9,301 nucleotides of DNA from JAXHUH01 sp034211175 (GCA_034211175.1 JAXHUH010000226.1:1-9301); one strand, 5' to 3'; shown: positions 1 to 6,596, counted from the stretch's first letter. Translations and numbers: made by a program. The notes: generated by a model from the sequence alone, not told the origin.

Positions 1-264
1 GATCGCTTCGCCGAGCACCTCGCCGAGGTCGACCCCCCGATCGATGCGGCCCTCGCCGAACGGGTCATCGCCAACCTGCGCGTCCTCGTCGCCCACGCCC
101 ACGACCGCAACGGCACCGGCCGGGCACTCGCCCGAGCCGTCGTCGAGCTCGTCGTCGACGGCGATGCCACACCGGAGGCGCTGGCCGCCGGCGCCCGGGT
201 CGCGTCGGTCGTCGCCACCCACCTGGGACGGGGCGACCTGCACGGCCAGCTCGACGACCACTGA
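1..264 (+). CDS. Carboxyl-terminal end of an unidentified protein (5' end outside the window)
   Basis: Frame 1 is open from the first base to a TGA at 262-264, giving the last 87 residues of a protein that starts to the left of the window. Codon use is typical of the neighbours, with nearly every third base G or C, while other frames give Arg/Pro/Ser-rich shadow peptides. The visible part looks helical and Ala/Val/Leu-rich. One segment reads as a heptad-like amphipathic helix (LAERVIANLRVLVAHAHDR), followed by a second helix and a polar His/Asp-rich tail ending in LDDH. There is no membrane segment or recognisable motif, and I do not assign a family. It is followed by a 134-bp gap with its own candidate promoter for the next gene, so co-transcription with yibE/F is not required. 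Confidence 0.7.
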   Translation, partial: DRFAEHLAEVDPPIDAALAERVIANLRVLVAHAHDRNGTGRALARAVVELVVDGDATPEALAAGARVASVVATHLGRGDLHGQLDDH

Positions 265-345
265 GCGGTCGGCTCCGCCGGACGTCGGCAGCACCCGACG
301 ATCGACGTGGCGCACGGGAGCCCGGGTGACCGGCCCGCTCAGCGC

Positions 346-360
346 GGATGGTTACCATCC
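346..360 (+). promoter_or_regulatory. Candidate promoter -10 box inside a perfect 15-bp palindrome, upstream of the yibE/F-type gene
   Basis: The sequence GGATGGTTACCATCC is a perfect inverted repeat of 7-bp arms around one T. Its right half contains TACCAT (353-358), a TAnnnT-type -10 box. Transcription would then begin near 365, leaving a leader of about 35 nt before the GTG at 399. I see no convincing -35 box: the nearest match, GTGACC at 326-331, is 21 bp away. A repressor bound to the palindrome would cover the -10 box. This is inference from sequence only. Confidence 0.4.
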
Positions 361-398
361 GTCCGTGCCCGACCGGAGCGGACGAACGGCAGAGGAAC

Positions 399-1601
399 GT
401 GGCTGAGCACAGCCACAGCCACGGCCACGACGCCGGCCCGCTCGACATCGGACGCAACCTCGAGCGGTGGTTGTCGGGCACGGCGATCACCCTCGCCCTG
501 CTCACCGTCATCGGCCTGGTGTCGCTGCGCCCGTCGGGCGAGATCCGGACCGCGGCGTCGGAGCTCGGCCTGACCACCGAGAGCTACCCGGCGACGGTGG
601 AGAGCGCCGAGGCGGTCGGCTGCAGCTACGACCCCGAGGCCGCGTGCACGCGGCTGCTCGTCGTACCGCTCGCCGGGCCCGACGAGGGCGAGACGGTCGA
701 CCTCGGCGAGCTGAGCCGCGACAACGCCTTCGCGCCGTCACTGTCGGCCGGCGACGAGATCATCCTCGACCACGAGCCGTCGACCGACTTCTACGCCTAC
801 GCCGACCGCCAGCGTCGGCCCGCGCTGTGGTGGCTCGTCGGGCTGTTCGCCGTCTCGGTGGTGGCGTTGGGCCGCCTCAGGGGCGTCGCCGCGCTCGGGT
901 CGCTCGCCATCACGGTGGCGGTCCTCGGCGGGTTCGTCGTGCCCGCGGTGCTCGACGGCGTGGACCCGGTCGCGGTGTCGGTGGTCGGCGCGTCGGCGAT
1001 CGCGTTCGTCGCGCTGTACCTGACCCACGGCTTCCGCGTCCTGACCACGGTGGCGTTGCTCGGCACGCTGGCCGCGCTCGCGCTCACCCTCGGGCTCGCC
1101 GCGCTGTTCTTCGAGCTCGCGCACTTCACGGGGGCGGTGAGCGAGGAGGCGACGTACCTGCCGCTGCTGTCGGACCGCATCGACGTCGCCGGCCTGCTCC
1201 TCGGGGGCGTGGTCCTCGGCGCCCTCGGCGCGCTCGACGACGTCACCGTCACCCAGGCGGCGACGGTGTGGGAGCTGCGGCGCTCGAACCCCTCGCTCGA
1301 CGCCGCCGGGCTGTTCCGAGGGGGCATGGCGGTCGGGCGATCCCACGTCGGCTCGACGGTGAACACCCTGCTGCTGGCCTACGCCGGGGCGTCGATGCCG
1401 TTGCTGCTGCTGTTCGTCGTGTCCGGCCACTCGTTGGGCACGGTGGCCAACTCGGAGGTCGTGGCCGTCGAGATCGTGCGGACCCTGGTCGGCAGCATCG
1501 GGCTCGTCGCCGCGGTGCCCCTGACCACCTGGTTCGCGGCGCGGGTGGCGGTGAACGCCACCCCGGGCGACGAGCCGGCGGCCGGGCACCCGCCGGCCTG
1601 A
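399..1601 (+). CDS. YibE/F-family multi-pass membrane protein
   Basis: This is a 400-residue integral membrane protein of the YibE/F family, whose biochemical role is not established. The amino end carries a His cluster (H4, H6, H8, H10, as HSHSHGH), a potential metal-binding tail typical of actinobacterial members. A first membrane helix lies at about 26-43. It is followed by an outside domain (about 44-140) with two cysteines, C75 and C83, that could form a disulfide. About seven more helices follow (roughly 141-158, 162-185, 190-209, 213-240, 263-280, 322-342, 357-380). The loop GALGALDDVTVTQA (about 273-287) and the stretch RGGMAVGRSHVGSTVNTL (about 307-324) match conserved family segments. 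I chose GTG 399 because it is preceded by AGAGG (391-395, though only 3 bases away). The in-frame ATG at 348 lies within the promoter palindrome and would be upstream of the predicted transcript start. The gene is convergent with the next one. Confidence 0.88.
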   Translation: MAEHSHSHGHDAGPLDIGRNLERWLSGTAITLALLTVIGLVSLRPSGEIRTAASELGLTTESYPATVESAEAVGCSYDPEAACTRLLVVPLAGPDEGETVDLGELSRDNAFAPSLSAGDEIILDHEPSTDFYAYADRQRRPALWWLVGLFAVSVVALGRLRGVAALGSLAITVAVLGGFVVPAVLDGVDPVAVSVVGASAIAFVALYLTHGFRVLTTVALLGTLAALALTLGLAALFFELAHFTGAVSEEATYLPLLSDRIDVAGLLLGGVVLGALGALDDVTVTQAATVWELRRSNPSLDAAGLFRGGMAVGRSHVGSTVNTLLLAYAGASMPLLLLFVVSGHSLGTVANSEVVAVEIVRTLVGSIGLVAAVPLTTWFAARVAVNATPGDEPAAGHPPA

Positions 1602-1608
1602 CCGAACG

Positions 1609-1639
1609 CGGGCCCGCAGCGTCGGCGCGGCCGGGCCCG
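1609..1639. terminator. Candidate hairpin terminator between convergent genes
   Basis: The 50-bp gap between the yibE/F-type stop (1601) and the minus-strand stop (1652) contains CGGGCCCG twice (1609-1616 and 1632-1639). The octamer is its own reverse complement, so the two copies can pair as an 8-bp all-G/C stem around a 15-nt loop. There is no U-tract, as is common for actinobacterial terminators. It could serve both strands. Each octamer could also fold on itself, which weakens the call. Confidence 0.4.
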
Positions 1640-1651
1640 GAGCCGTCGGAC

Positions 1652-2137
1652 TCAGCGGGTGGCGGGCTCGCCCGGCGGCCGGGTGCGCCCGACGACCGGG
1701 TGGCCGACGAGCTCGACGATCGCCCGGTCGGGTAGCACCCGGACACCGTCGCCGAGGTCGGCGCCGTGGCGGAGGACCCGGCTCACCGCCATCACCCACG
1801 CCGCGAGCTCGAGCGAGCGCTCGACGTTGGACAGCAGGTCGTCGTGGAGGTCGGCGACGTCGATCGGCAGGTCGGCCGAGCACCGGCGCAGCAGGACGAG
1901 CGCGTCGCCGAGGACCCGGGCGTCGACCGAGAGGTCGAGCTCGGCGTCGACCAGCTCGGCGGCGTGGGCGAGCCGCTCGGGATCACCGGCGGTCCAGCCC
2001 TCGTGACGGGGACCGTCGTGGGCGCCACCCGCGGCGGACGGGGTGGCCGGCCGCCCGACCAGGCCCGGGAGACGGTCACCGTGGTGGTCCTCCGGCCGGT
2101 CGCCGGGCGCGCCGAGACCATCGGCGACGCCGGTCAC
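1652..2137 (-). CDS. Small helical protein of unknown function, second gene of a two-gene unit
   Basis: This encodes 161 residues. The GTG start (2137-2135) overlaps the TGA of the upstream gene (2136-2134) in a GTGA junction, which implies translational coupling. The frame stays open further upstream to 2488, but that part is Arg/Gly/Pro-rich shadow of the preceding gene, so the coupled GTG is the best start. Residues 1-55 are polar and Gly/Pro/His-rich and probably disordered. Residues 56-160 look like a helical domain: ERLAHAAELVDAEL, then LSVDARVLGDALVLLRRCSADL, then NVERSLELAAWVMAVSRVL, then a short segment VRVLPDRAIVELVG. The pattern of a 'VDA..L...' start followed by two Leu/Ala-rich helices recalls EspC-like partners of type VII secretion, but this is only a resemblance. 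There is no signal peptide or catalytic motif. Function is unknown. Confidence 0.65.
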   Translation of the reverse strand: MTGVADGLGAPGDRPEDHHGDRLPGLVGRPATPSAAGGAHDGPRHEGWTAGDPERLAHAAELVDAELDLSVDARVLGDALVLLRRCSADLPIDVADLHDDLLSNVERSLELAAWVMAVSRVLRHGADLGDGVRVLPDRAIVELVGHPVVGRTRPPGEPATR

Positions 2138-2514
2138 GGACGGACCGCCCGGGAGATCCGCTCGCCGAGCTCGGCTTCGAAGGTGCGGTCCCATGCGCGC
2201 TGCTCCAGGCCTCGTTGTTCGATCTCCGACGCCGCCCGCAGGCGACCCACGGCGACGTCCTCCGCCGCCCGCTCGAGCCGGGCCTCGAGCTCGCCCGACT
2301 GCGCGTCGAGCAGCTCGCGGACCAGGTCGAACGTCGTGCGTGACGGCCCGTCCCAACCGGAGGCGACCTCGTCGTAGACGTCGCGTCGGATCGAGCGCAC
2401 CGCCGAGAGCGACCGAGCCGCGCTGCGCAGCAGCAGCTCCGCCGCCGCGGCGGCATCGTCGTCGAAGTCGAGGTCGCGGGGGCGCCACAGTTGCGTCGGG
2501 GAGCCGTGCTGCAT
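2134..2514 (-). CDS. Small helical protein with a W-x-G turn (WXG100-like?), first gene of a two-gene unit
   Basis: This encodes 126 residues, almost entirely alpha-helical by pattern. Helix 1 is about residues 19-50, Ala/Leu-rich and ending RRDVYDEV. A turn GWDG follows, with W54-D55-G56 in the position of the WXG motif, and then a long helix from about 57 to 118 (TTFDLVRELLDAQSGELEARL onward) with coiled-coil-like spacing. Helix-W-x-G-helix at about 100-125 residues is the layout of ESAT-6/WXG100 type VII substrates, but no ESX secretion gene is visible here and the carboxyl-terminal helix is longer than usual. The start ATG at 2514 is preferred because TAGCGT lies 8 bases upstream, as for a leaderless message. 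The frame is open to 2613 with GTG candidates. The gene is coupled to the next one and divergent from tag. Confidence 0.68.
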   Translation of the reverse strand: MQHGSPTQLWRPRDLDFDDDAAAAAELLLRSAARSLSAVRSIRRDVYDEVASGWDGPSRTTFDLVRELLDAQSGELEARLERAAEDVAVGRLRAASEIEQRGLEQRAWDRTFEAELGERISRAVRP

Positions 2515-2522
2515 GATCGCCG

Positions 2523-2528
2523 ACGCTA
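2523..2528 (-). promoter_or_regulatory. Candidate -10 box for a leaderless minus-strand transcript
   Basis: Read on the minus strand, this is TAGCGT, a match to TAnnnT. It is followed by 8 bases and then the ATG at 2514. Transcription starting 6-8 bases after the box would begin at or just before the start codon. No Shine-Dalgarno sequence is seen before that ATG, which fits leaderless translation. No clear -35 box was recognised. Confidence 0.42.
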
Positions 2529-2642
2529 TGGCAGCCCCCGGCGCCGACCCATCGGCCGATCGGCCCAACGCGACCGGGCCGGCGTCATTCGAACGGGCTC
2601 GTCCGTGACCCACTGTCAGAGGGCGGTGGAAGGATGGCCGCC

Positions 2643-3287
2643 ATGACCGATGCGCTCCCCGAAGGGCTCACCGCCGGCGACGACACGCTCGTGCGCTGCT
2701 GGTGGGCCGGCCGTTCCGCCGACTACGTCGCCTACCACGACGACGAATGGGGTCGCCCGGTCGCCGACGACGTCCGCCTCTACGAGAAGCTGTGCCTGGA
2801 GGGGTTCCAGGCCGGCCTCAGCTGGCTCACGATCCTGCGCAAGCGCGAGGCGTTCCGCGCCGCGTTCTGCGGGTTCGAACCCGAGAAGGTGGCGGCATTC
2901 GGCCCCGACGACGTGGCCCGCCTCATGGAGGACGCGGCGATCGTCCGCAACCGGGCCAAGATCGAGGCCGCGGTGAACAACGCGCAACGCCTCCTCGAGC
3001 TGCAGGCCGACGTCGGCTCACTCGCCGCCTTCGTCTGGTCCTACGAACCGCCGCCCGACGAGCGACCGACCACGATGGACTGGGCGGCGCTGTCGCAGCT
3101 CGCGCAGACCGACCGGTCGAAGGCGCTGAGCAAGGAGCTCAAGCGCCGCGGCTGGCGCTTCGTCGGCCCGACGACGGTGTACGCGTTCATGCAGGCCATG
3201 GGCGTCGTGAACGACCACGTCGAGGGCTGCCACGCCCGTCCGGCGGTCGAGGCGGCGCGCGCGGCGTTCGCGCGGCCGACCACCTGA
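2643..3287 (+). CDS. tag: DNA-3-methyladenine glycosylase I
   Basis: This cytoplasmic base-excision repair enzyme removes 3-methyladenine from alkylated DNA. At 214 residues it is of normal family length. The protein matches E. coli Tag closely: RCWW near the amino end, YHDDEWG, CLEGFQAGLSW, FVGPTTVYAFMQAMGVVNDH, then GC. The zinc ligands known for Tag are all present as C19, H32, H192 and C196. The glutamate of CLEG that recognises the base is E53, and the stacking Trp is W61. I chose the ATG at 2643 because GGAAGG (2628-2633) lies 9 bases before it. The in-frame ATG at 2634 abuts that Shine-Dalgarno and is a poorer start. The gene is divergent from the helical-protein pair with a gap of about 128 bp. 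I see no convincing promoter box for it and no alkylation-response (Ada) neighbour. Confidence 0.95.
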   Translation: MTDALPEGLTAGDDTLVRCWWAGRSADYVAYHDDEWGRPVADDVRLYEKLCLEGFQAGLSWLTILRKREAFRAAFCGFEPEKVAAFGPDDVARLMEDAAIVRNRAKIEAAVNNAQRLLELQADVGSLAAFVWSYEPPPDERPTTMDWAALSQLAQTDRSKALSKELKRRGWRFVGPTTVYAFMQAMGVVNDHVEGCHARPAVEAARAAFARPTT

Positions 3288-3295
3288 GGTCGGCC
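3274..3295 (+). terminator. Hairpin straddling the tag stop codon
   Basis: GGCCGACC (3274-3281) and GGTCGGCC (3288-3295) are exact reverse complements around a 6-nt loop that contains the tag stop codon. The 8-bp G/C-rich stem has no U-tract after it. It is plausible as an actinobacterial terminator or as an mRNA 3'-end stabiliser. The next gene starts 73 bp further on. Confidence 0.4.
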
Positions 3296-3356
3296 TCCAC
3301 GTGGGCCGCTGCGGGGGTCAAGGCCCGACCGCAGCATGCCGACGACCAGAGCGGAC

Positions 3357-3363
3357 GGGGAGG
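3357..3363 (+). promoter_or_regulatory. Strong Shine-Dalgarno that selects a TTG start
   Basis: GGGGAGG at 3357-3363 is followed by 5 bases and TTG at 3369. This is a far better ribosome binding site than anything before the in-frame ATG at 3336, where the closest candidate, AAGG at 3320-3323, is 12 bases away. The TTG choice also leaves a compact signal peptide with its arginines near the amino end. Confidence 0.6.
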
Positions 3364-3368
3364 TCGGG

Positions 3369-5483
3369 TTGGTCGCACGACGGCTCCGGCGGGCTGCGGT
3401 GTGCGCGCTCGCCCTGCTCATGACAACGGGTGTCGTGTCCGGCGCCGGTGCCGCGGACACGCCGGGCCCCACCGGAGCGACCGATCGGGCCATCGACGAC
3501 GGCGACGACGGGCGTGGCGGCGACGACGAGCCCCCGGCCGACCTGACCCGACCGCTCGGCGCCGGTGCGATCACGCTGGCGCCCGACGGTTCGCCGGCGA
3601 CGGTCCGCGTGGTCGTGCCCGCCGAGCACGAGGCCGTCGAACTGGTCGGCCGCCTCATCGTCCCCTCCCACATCGTCGACGGCACGGTGCACGTCCACCG
3701 CGACGGGCATCGCCTGGCGACGATCGTCGTCCCCGATCGCTCCGAGCGCGAGGACGACCCGACCATCGTGATCCGAGTGCCGCTCGACCGCGACCCCGAC
3801 GAGGCGCAGACGACCGTCCGGACCGTCGATGTCGAGCTGCGCGCCGAGGTGCGCGTCGCCGACGACGACACGTGTCCCGCGGAGCGCGCCGCCATCGAGC
3901 TGCACGGCGCCGAGATCGCCTACGACCGGGTCGCGGCCGACGATCCGACGCTGGCCGCGGTGTTCGGCTCGACGATCGACCGGGTCACCATCGTCACCGG
4001 CGACGGCCACGACCGCGACGACAAGCGCACCGACGACGGTGACGGCGACGAGCCGACCCCGGCCGAGGCCCGCGCCGCGATGACCGTCGCCGCGGCCGCG
4101 GTCGTGCTCGACCCCGCCCGGGCGACCGAGGTCGAGCTCGCGGCCGCGACGCCGACCGGAGCCGGCCCGCTCGAGCGGGTCGTCGTCCTCACCGAGACCG
4201 ACGACGACGCGGAGGTCACGGCCAGCCGCATCGACGGCGGCGGCATCCGCCTCGACGTCACCGGCGACGCCGAGACGCTGGCCGACACCACCCGGGCGAT
4301 CGCCACGGGTGCGCTCGGGGCACTCCCCCACCGGTCGGTCGAACGAATCGACCACACACCGATCGGCGCGGAGCGGCCCCGTCGCATCCCGATCGGCGAC
4401 CTCGCCGCCCCCACCGTCACCTCCGACGACCGCCCCTTCACCGCGGCCGCGCCGGCCGCGGCCGAGGTCACCGTCCCCGTGGCGGCGTGGAGCCTGGGCG
4501 GCGATCGGCGCATCGATCGGCTGCGGCTCCTCGGCATCCACACGCCCGCACCCGACGGCGCGGTCAGCCGGCTGAGCATCCGGGTCAACGGCCAGCTCGT
4601 CCGCTCCGCGGTGATCGACGACGACCGCTTCGACGAGACGGTCGACGTGGCCCGCCACCTTGCCGCCCGAGACAACGAGGTCACCGTCGGCGTCGAGCAC
4701 GTCCCCGCCGGCGACGCCATCACCTCGTGCCCGCCGGCGAGCCTCGTCGGCCTCACGATCGACCCCACCTCGTGGGTCGAGTGGGAGCCGTGGCGGGCGG
4801 CCGGCGGGCTCGAGCGATTCCCCCAGGCCGCGGCGCGCGGGCTCACGGTGGCGTTCGACGAGCAGGACACCGCCCACCTCGCGACCGCCGTCGAGGTCGT
4901 CGCCGAGCTCCAGCGCCAGGCCCCCGGCCCCCTCGCCCTGGTCGTCGCCCCGTGGTCGGACGTACCCGGGCGCCGGGCCCCGACCCTCCTCGTGGCGACC
5001 GACCCCGACCGGCTGGCGACGGTCCTCGACCGGTCGGGCGCAGCGGAGGAGACGACCGGCGTGCTCGTCGGCGACGCCCGCCACGCGGCCGTCCTCGCCG
5101 GGACCGCCGTCGACGACGACCGCCCGCTCCTCGTCGCCGCAGCCGCCGACGCCGAGGGCCTGCGACGGCTCGGTCCCGCGCTCCGCCGGGTGCCGCGACG
5201 GCTCGGCGGGATCTCCGGCGAACGGGTCATCGTCACCGACGAGGGCATGGGCGAGGTGCCCCCGAACGTGGCCGACGCGGCGCTCGACACCGCCGCGGAC
5301 CCGTCCCCCGGGGCGCTCACCCGGGCCGCACCGCTCGCCGGCCTGGCGGCGTTCGCCCTGTTCGTGGCGGTCGTGACGTTGATCGCCCGGACCAGCTACG
5401 TCCGGCGGGCCCGGCGCTCGGCCGCGACAGGCCGGACCGGTCCGCTCACCAGTGGCGGAGGTCGACCGGCCAGCGGTCGATGA
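3369..5483 (+). CDS. BcsB-like exported protein with carboxyl-terminal membrane anchor
   Basis: About 704 residues from TTG 3369 (715 from ATG 3336; see the Shine-Dalgarno entry). The signal peptide has VARRLRR, a hydrophobic core and a probable cut after SGAGA, near residue 29. An Asp-rich linker (about 41-60) follows. Two similar halves come next, each a beta-rich domain ending in a single Cys (C169 in DTCPAERAAIELHGAEI; C454 in TSCPPASLVGLTIDP) and then a Rossmann-like alpha/beta domain (about 188-319 and 479-629). A membrane helix lies at about 654-674, with a short Arg-rich cytoplasmic tail after it. In BcsB the order is CBD1-FD1-CBD2-FD2-anchor, and BcsB partners the cellulose synthase BcsA outside the membrane. 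Segments such as VNGQLVRSAVID, LAARDNEVTVGVEHVP and GLERFPQAAARGLTVAF fit that family. No bcsA or other glycan synthase gene is in the window, so the polymer, if any, is unknown. The first alpha/beta domain carries an Asp-rich insert (about 211-229). The 3' end overlaps the convergent PLP gene by 38 bp. Confidence 0.75.
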   Translation: MVARRLRRAAVCALALLMTTGVVSGAGAADTPGPTGATDRAIDDGDDGRGGDDEPPADLTRPLGAGAITLAPDGSPATVRVVVPAEHEAVELVGRLIVPSHIVDGTVHVHRDGHRLATIVVPDRSEREDDPTIVIRVPLDRDPDEAQTTVRTVDVELRAEVRVADDDTCPAERAAIELHGAEIAYDRVAADDPTLAAVFGSTIDRVTIVTGDGHDRDDKRTDDGDGDEPTPAEARAAMTVAAAAVVLDPARATEVELAAATPTGAGPLERVVVLTETDDDAEVTASRIDGGGIRLDVTGDAETLADTTRAIATGALGALPHRSVERIDHTPIGAERPRRIPIGDLAAPTVTSDDRPFTAAAPAAAEVTVPVAAWSLGGDRRIDRLRLLGIHTPAPDGAVSRLSIRVNGQLVRSAVIDDDRFDETVDVARHLAARDNEVTVGVEHVPAGDAITSCPPASLVGLTIDPTSWVEWEPWRAAGGLERFPQAAARGLTVAFDEQDTAHLATAVEVVAELQRQAPGPLALVVAPWSDVPGRRAPTLLVATDPDRLATVLDRSGAAEETTGVLVGDARHAAVLAGTAVDDDRPLLVAAAADAEGLRRLGPALRRVPRRLGGISGERVIVTDEGMGEVPPNVADAALDTAADPSPGALTRAAPLAGLAAFALFVAVVTLIARTSYVRRARRSAATGRTGPLTSGGGRPASGR

Positions 5484-6453
5484 CCTCGTCGTCGCGGTCG
5501 ACGACCCACAGCTGCTCGTGGCGGGCGATCGTCGGGTCGATGTGGGCCGGCACCAGCCGCAACCGGTCACCGACCGACACGTCGCCGATGTCGCCGACGA
5601 CGGTCGTGTGCTCGTCGGAGCAGAAGAACACGCGCAGGTCCTCGCCGACGACGGCCGGGTCGCCGTGGTCCATGCCGAGCGCCTTCAGCCCGCCGTCGAC
5701 CACCACCCACCCGCCGCCGCGGTTGACCGAGATCACCGTGCAGTCGAGGAACAGCGCCTGCACGAACGGCAGCCCCAGCCGCCCGTAGTGGGTGTCCATC
5801 AACACGTAGGAACCGGCCTGGATCTCGTCGGCCCACCGGTTCACGTCGTAGGTGCCCGTCCCGCCCGCCGAGATCAGCCCACCGACGTCCGCGTGGGCGA
5901 CGAGCAGCTTCGCCATCGCCGCCTCGACCTGACGGGCCTGCTTCATCCGGTCCTCGACCGCCATCAGGTGGCCCTCGTAGCCCATGACGCCACGAACCGA
6001 CAGGCCCTTCGACCGGGCGAGCTCGGCGAGGCGACCGGCGTCGGCCGGGTCACACCCGCAGCGGGGCAGGCCGACGTTGACGTCGACGAGCACCTCTCGC
6101 ACGCCGCCGGCCGCGGCCGCGGCGATCGTCTCGGGGCTGTCGACCGCGACCGTGACCCGGGCGCCGGCCTCGACGAGCGGGCCGAGGCGGCTCGCGTCGA
6201 GCACCTCGTTGGCGAGCAGGAGGTCCTCGCCGAGCCCGGCGGCGGCCATGCCCTCGACCTCCCGGATCGTGGCGCAGCAGAACGACCGGTGACCGGCCTG
6301 CGCGAGCCGGGCGGCCAGGGCCGTGCTCTTGAACGCCTTCACGTGGGGGCGCAGCGCGGCGCCGGGACGGACACCCGCCATCGTGACGACGTTCGCGTCG
6401 AAGCCGGCGGCGTCGACGGTCAGCGCGGGCGTGGGCAGGTCGGAGCGGCGCAT
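5446..6453 (-). CDS. D-threonine aldolase / D-serine dehydratase family PLP enzyme
   Basis: This is a 335-residue cytoplasmic fold-type III PLP enzyme: an alanine-racemase-like barrel followed by a carboxyl-terminal D-serine-dehydratase-like beta domain. The expected PLP lysine is K39 in LRPHVKAFKS. Other family marks are GYEGH (158-162), the phosphate-binding SAGGTGTY (195-202) and EIQAGSYVLMD (210-220). The metal motif near the end reads PAHIDPT, with H304 and D306. An HxD pair is the pattern of D-threonine aldolases (Mn/Mg), whereas D-serine dehydratases have HxC (Zn). The likely reaction is retro-aldol cleavage of a D-3-hydroxy amino acid to glycine and an aldehyde, but the substrate cannot be read from sequence. 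The usual K-T-H-K after the lysine is K-A-F-K here. ATG 6453 is preferred because a -10-like CAGAAT ends 6 bases upstream (leaderless). The upstream extension of the frame to 6699 runs into the murA promoter and is spurious. Confidence 0.88.
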   Translation of the reverse strand: MRRSDLPTPALTVDAAGFDANVVTMAGVRPGAALRPHVKAFKSTALAARLAQAGHRSFCCATIREVEGMAAAGLGEDLLLANEVLDASRLGPLVEAGARVTVAVDSPETIAAAAAGGVREVLVDVNVGLPRCGCDPADAGRLAELARSKGLSVRGVMGYEGHLMAVEDRMKQARQVEAAMAKLLVAHADVGGLISAGGTGTYDVNRWADEIQAGSYVLMDTHYGRLGLPFVQALFLDCTVISVNRGGGWVVVDGGLKALGMDHGDPAVVGEDLRVFFCSDEHTTVVGDIGDVSVGDRLRLVPAHIDPTIARHEQLWVVDRDDEVIDRWPVDLRHW

Positions 6454-6459
6454 CGCGAG

Positions 6460-6465
6460 ATTCTG
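6460..6465 (-). promoter_or_regulatory. Candidate -10 box for the PLP-enzyme gene (leaderless)
   Basis: Read on the minus strand this is CAGAAT, a near match to TATAAT, followed by 6 bases (CTCGCG) and ATG at 6453. That spacing puts the transcription start on or next to the A of the start codon. No Shine-Dalgarno sequence is present. No clear -35 element was seen 16-19 bp upstream. Confidence 0.38.
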
Positions 6466-6489
6466 CCGCGTCGGGACGGTCGGGCCGAG

Positions 6490-6500
6490 CTGACCGTCAG
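6490..6500. repeat. 11-bp palindrome in the divergent control region
   Basis: CTGACCGTCAG is an inverted repeat of 5-bp arms around one C, about 25-30 bp upstream of the -10 box of the PLP-enzyme gene. Another inverted repeat, GACTGA (6527-6532) with TCAGTC (6539-6544), lies 26 bp further on, and TGAC/GTCA-like steps recur between them. They could be operator half-sites, but they are short enough to be chance. Confidence 0.25.
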
Positions 6501-6596
6501 ACCGACCCCGCCAACCCTCTGACGTGGACTGATGTCGTTCAGTCACGGAGAGCGTCGAACGCAGGTTCCCGCGCCCGCCCGAGATATTCGCCCGCC

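Noticed and set aside
467..1735. A 422-codon plus-strand open frame overlapping the yibE/F-type gene in another frame
   Set aside because: Its composition is almost only Arg, Gly, Ala, Pro and Val, as expected of an off-frame reading of GC-rich DNA; the true frame has regular membrane helices.
738..1883. A 381-codon minus-strand open frame across the yibE/F-type gene
   Set aside because: It is Arg/Gly/Pro/Glu-rich without hydrophobic pattern and runs through the convergent gap into the opposite gene. It is a shadow of the membrane protein gene.
2138..2488. Upstream extension of the second helical protein to a start at 2488
   Set aside because: The added residues are Arg/Gly/Pro-rich off-frame reading of the first gene; the GTGA overlap gives a natural coupled start.
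3318..5570. A 750-codon open frame on the minus strand, fully antisense to the BcsB-like gene
   Set aside because: Its translation is a Gly/Arg/Asp/Val-rich low-complexity peptide with no motif, a mirror of the Asp/Val/Ala codons opposite. Long antisense frames are normal in DNA this GC-rich. The plus-strand product has a signal peptide, domains and a membrane anchor.
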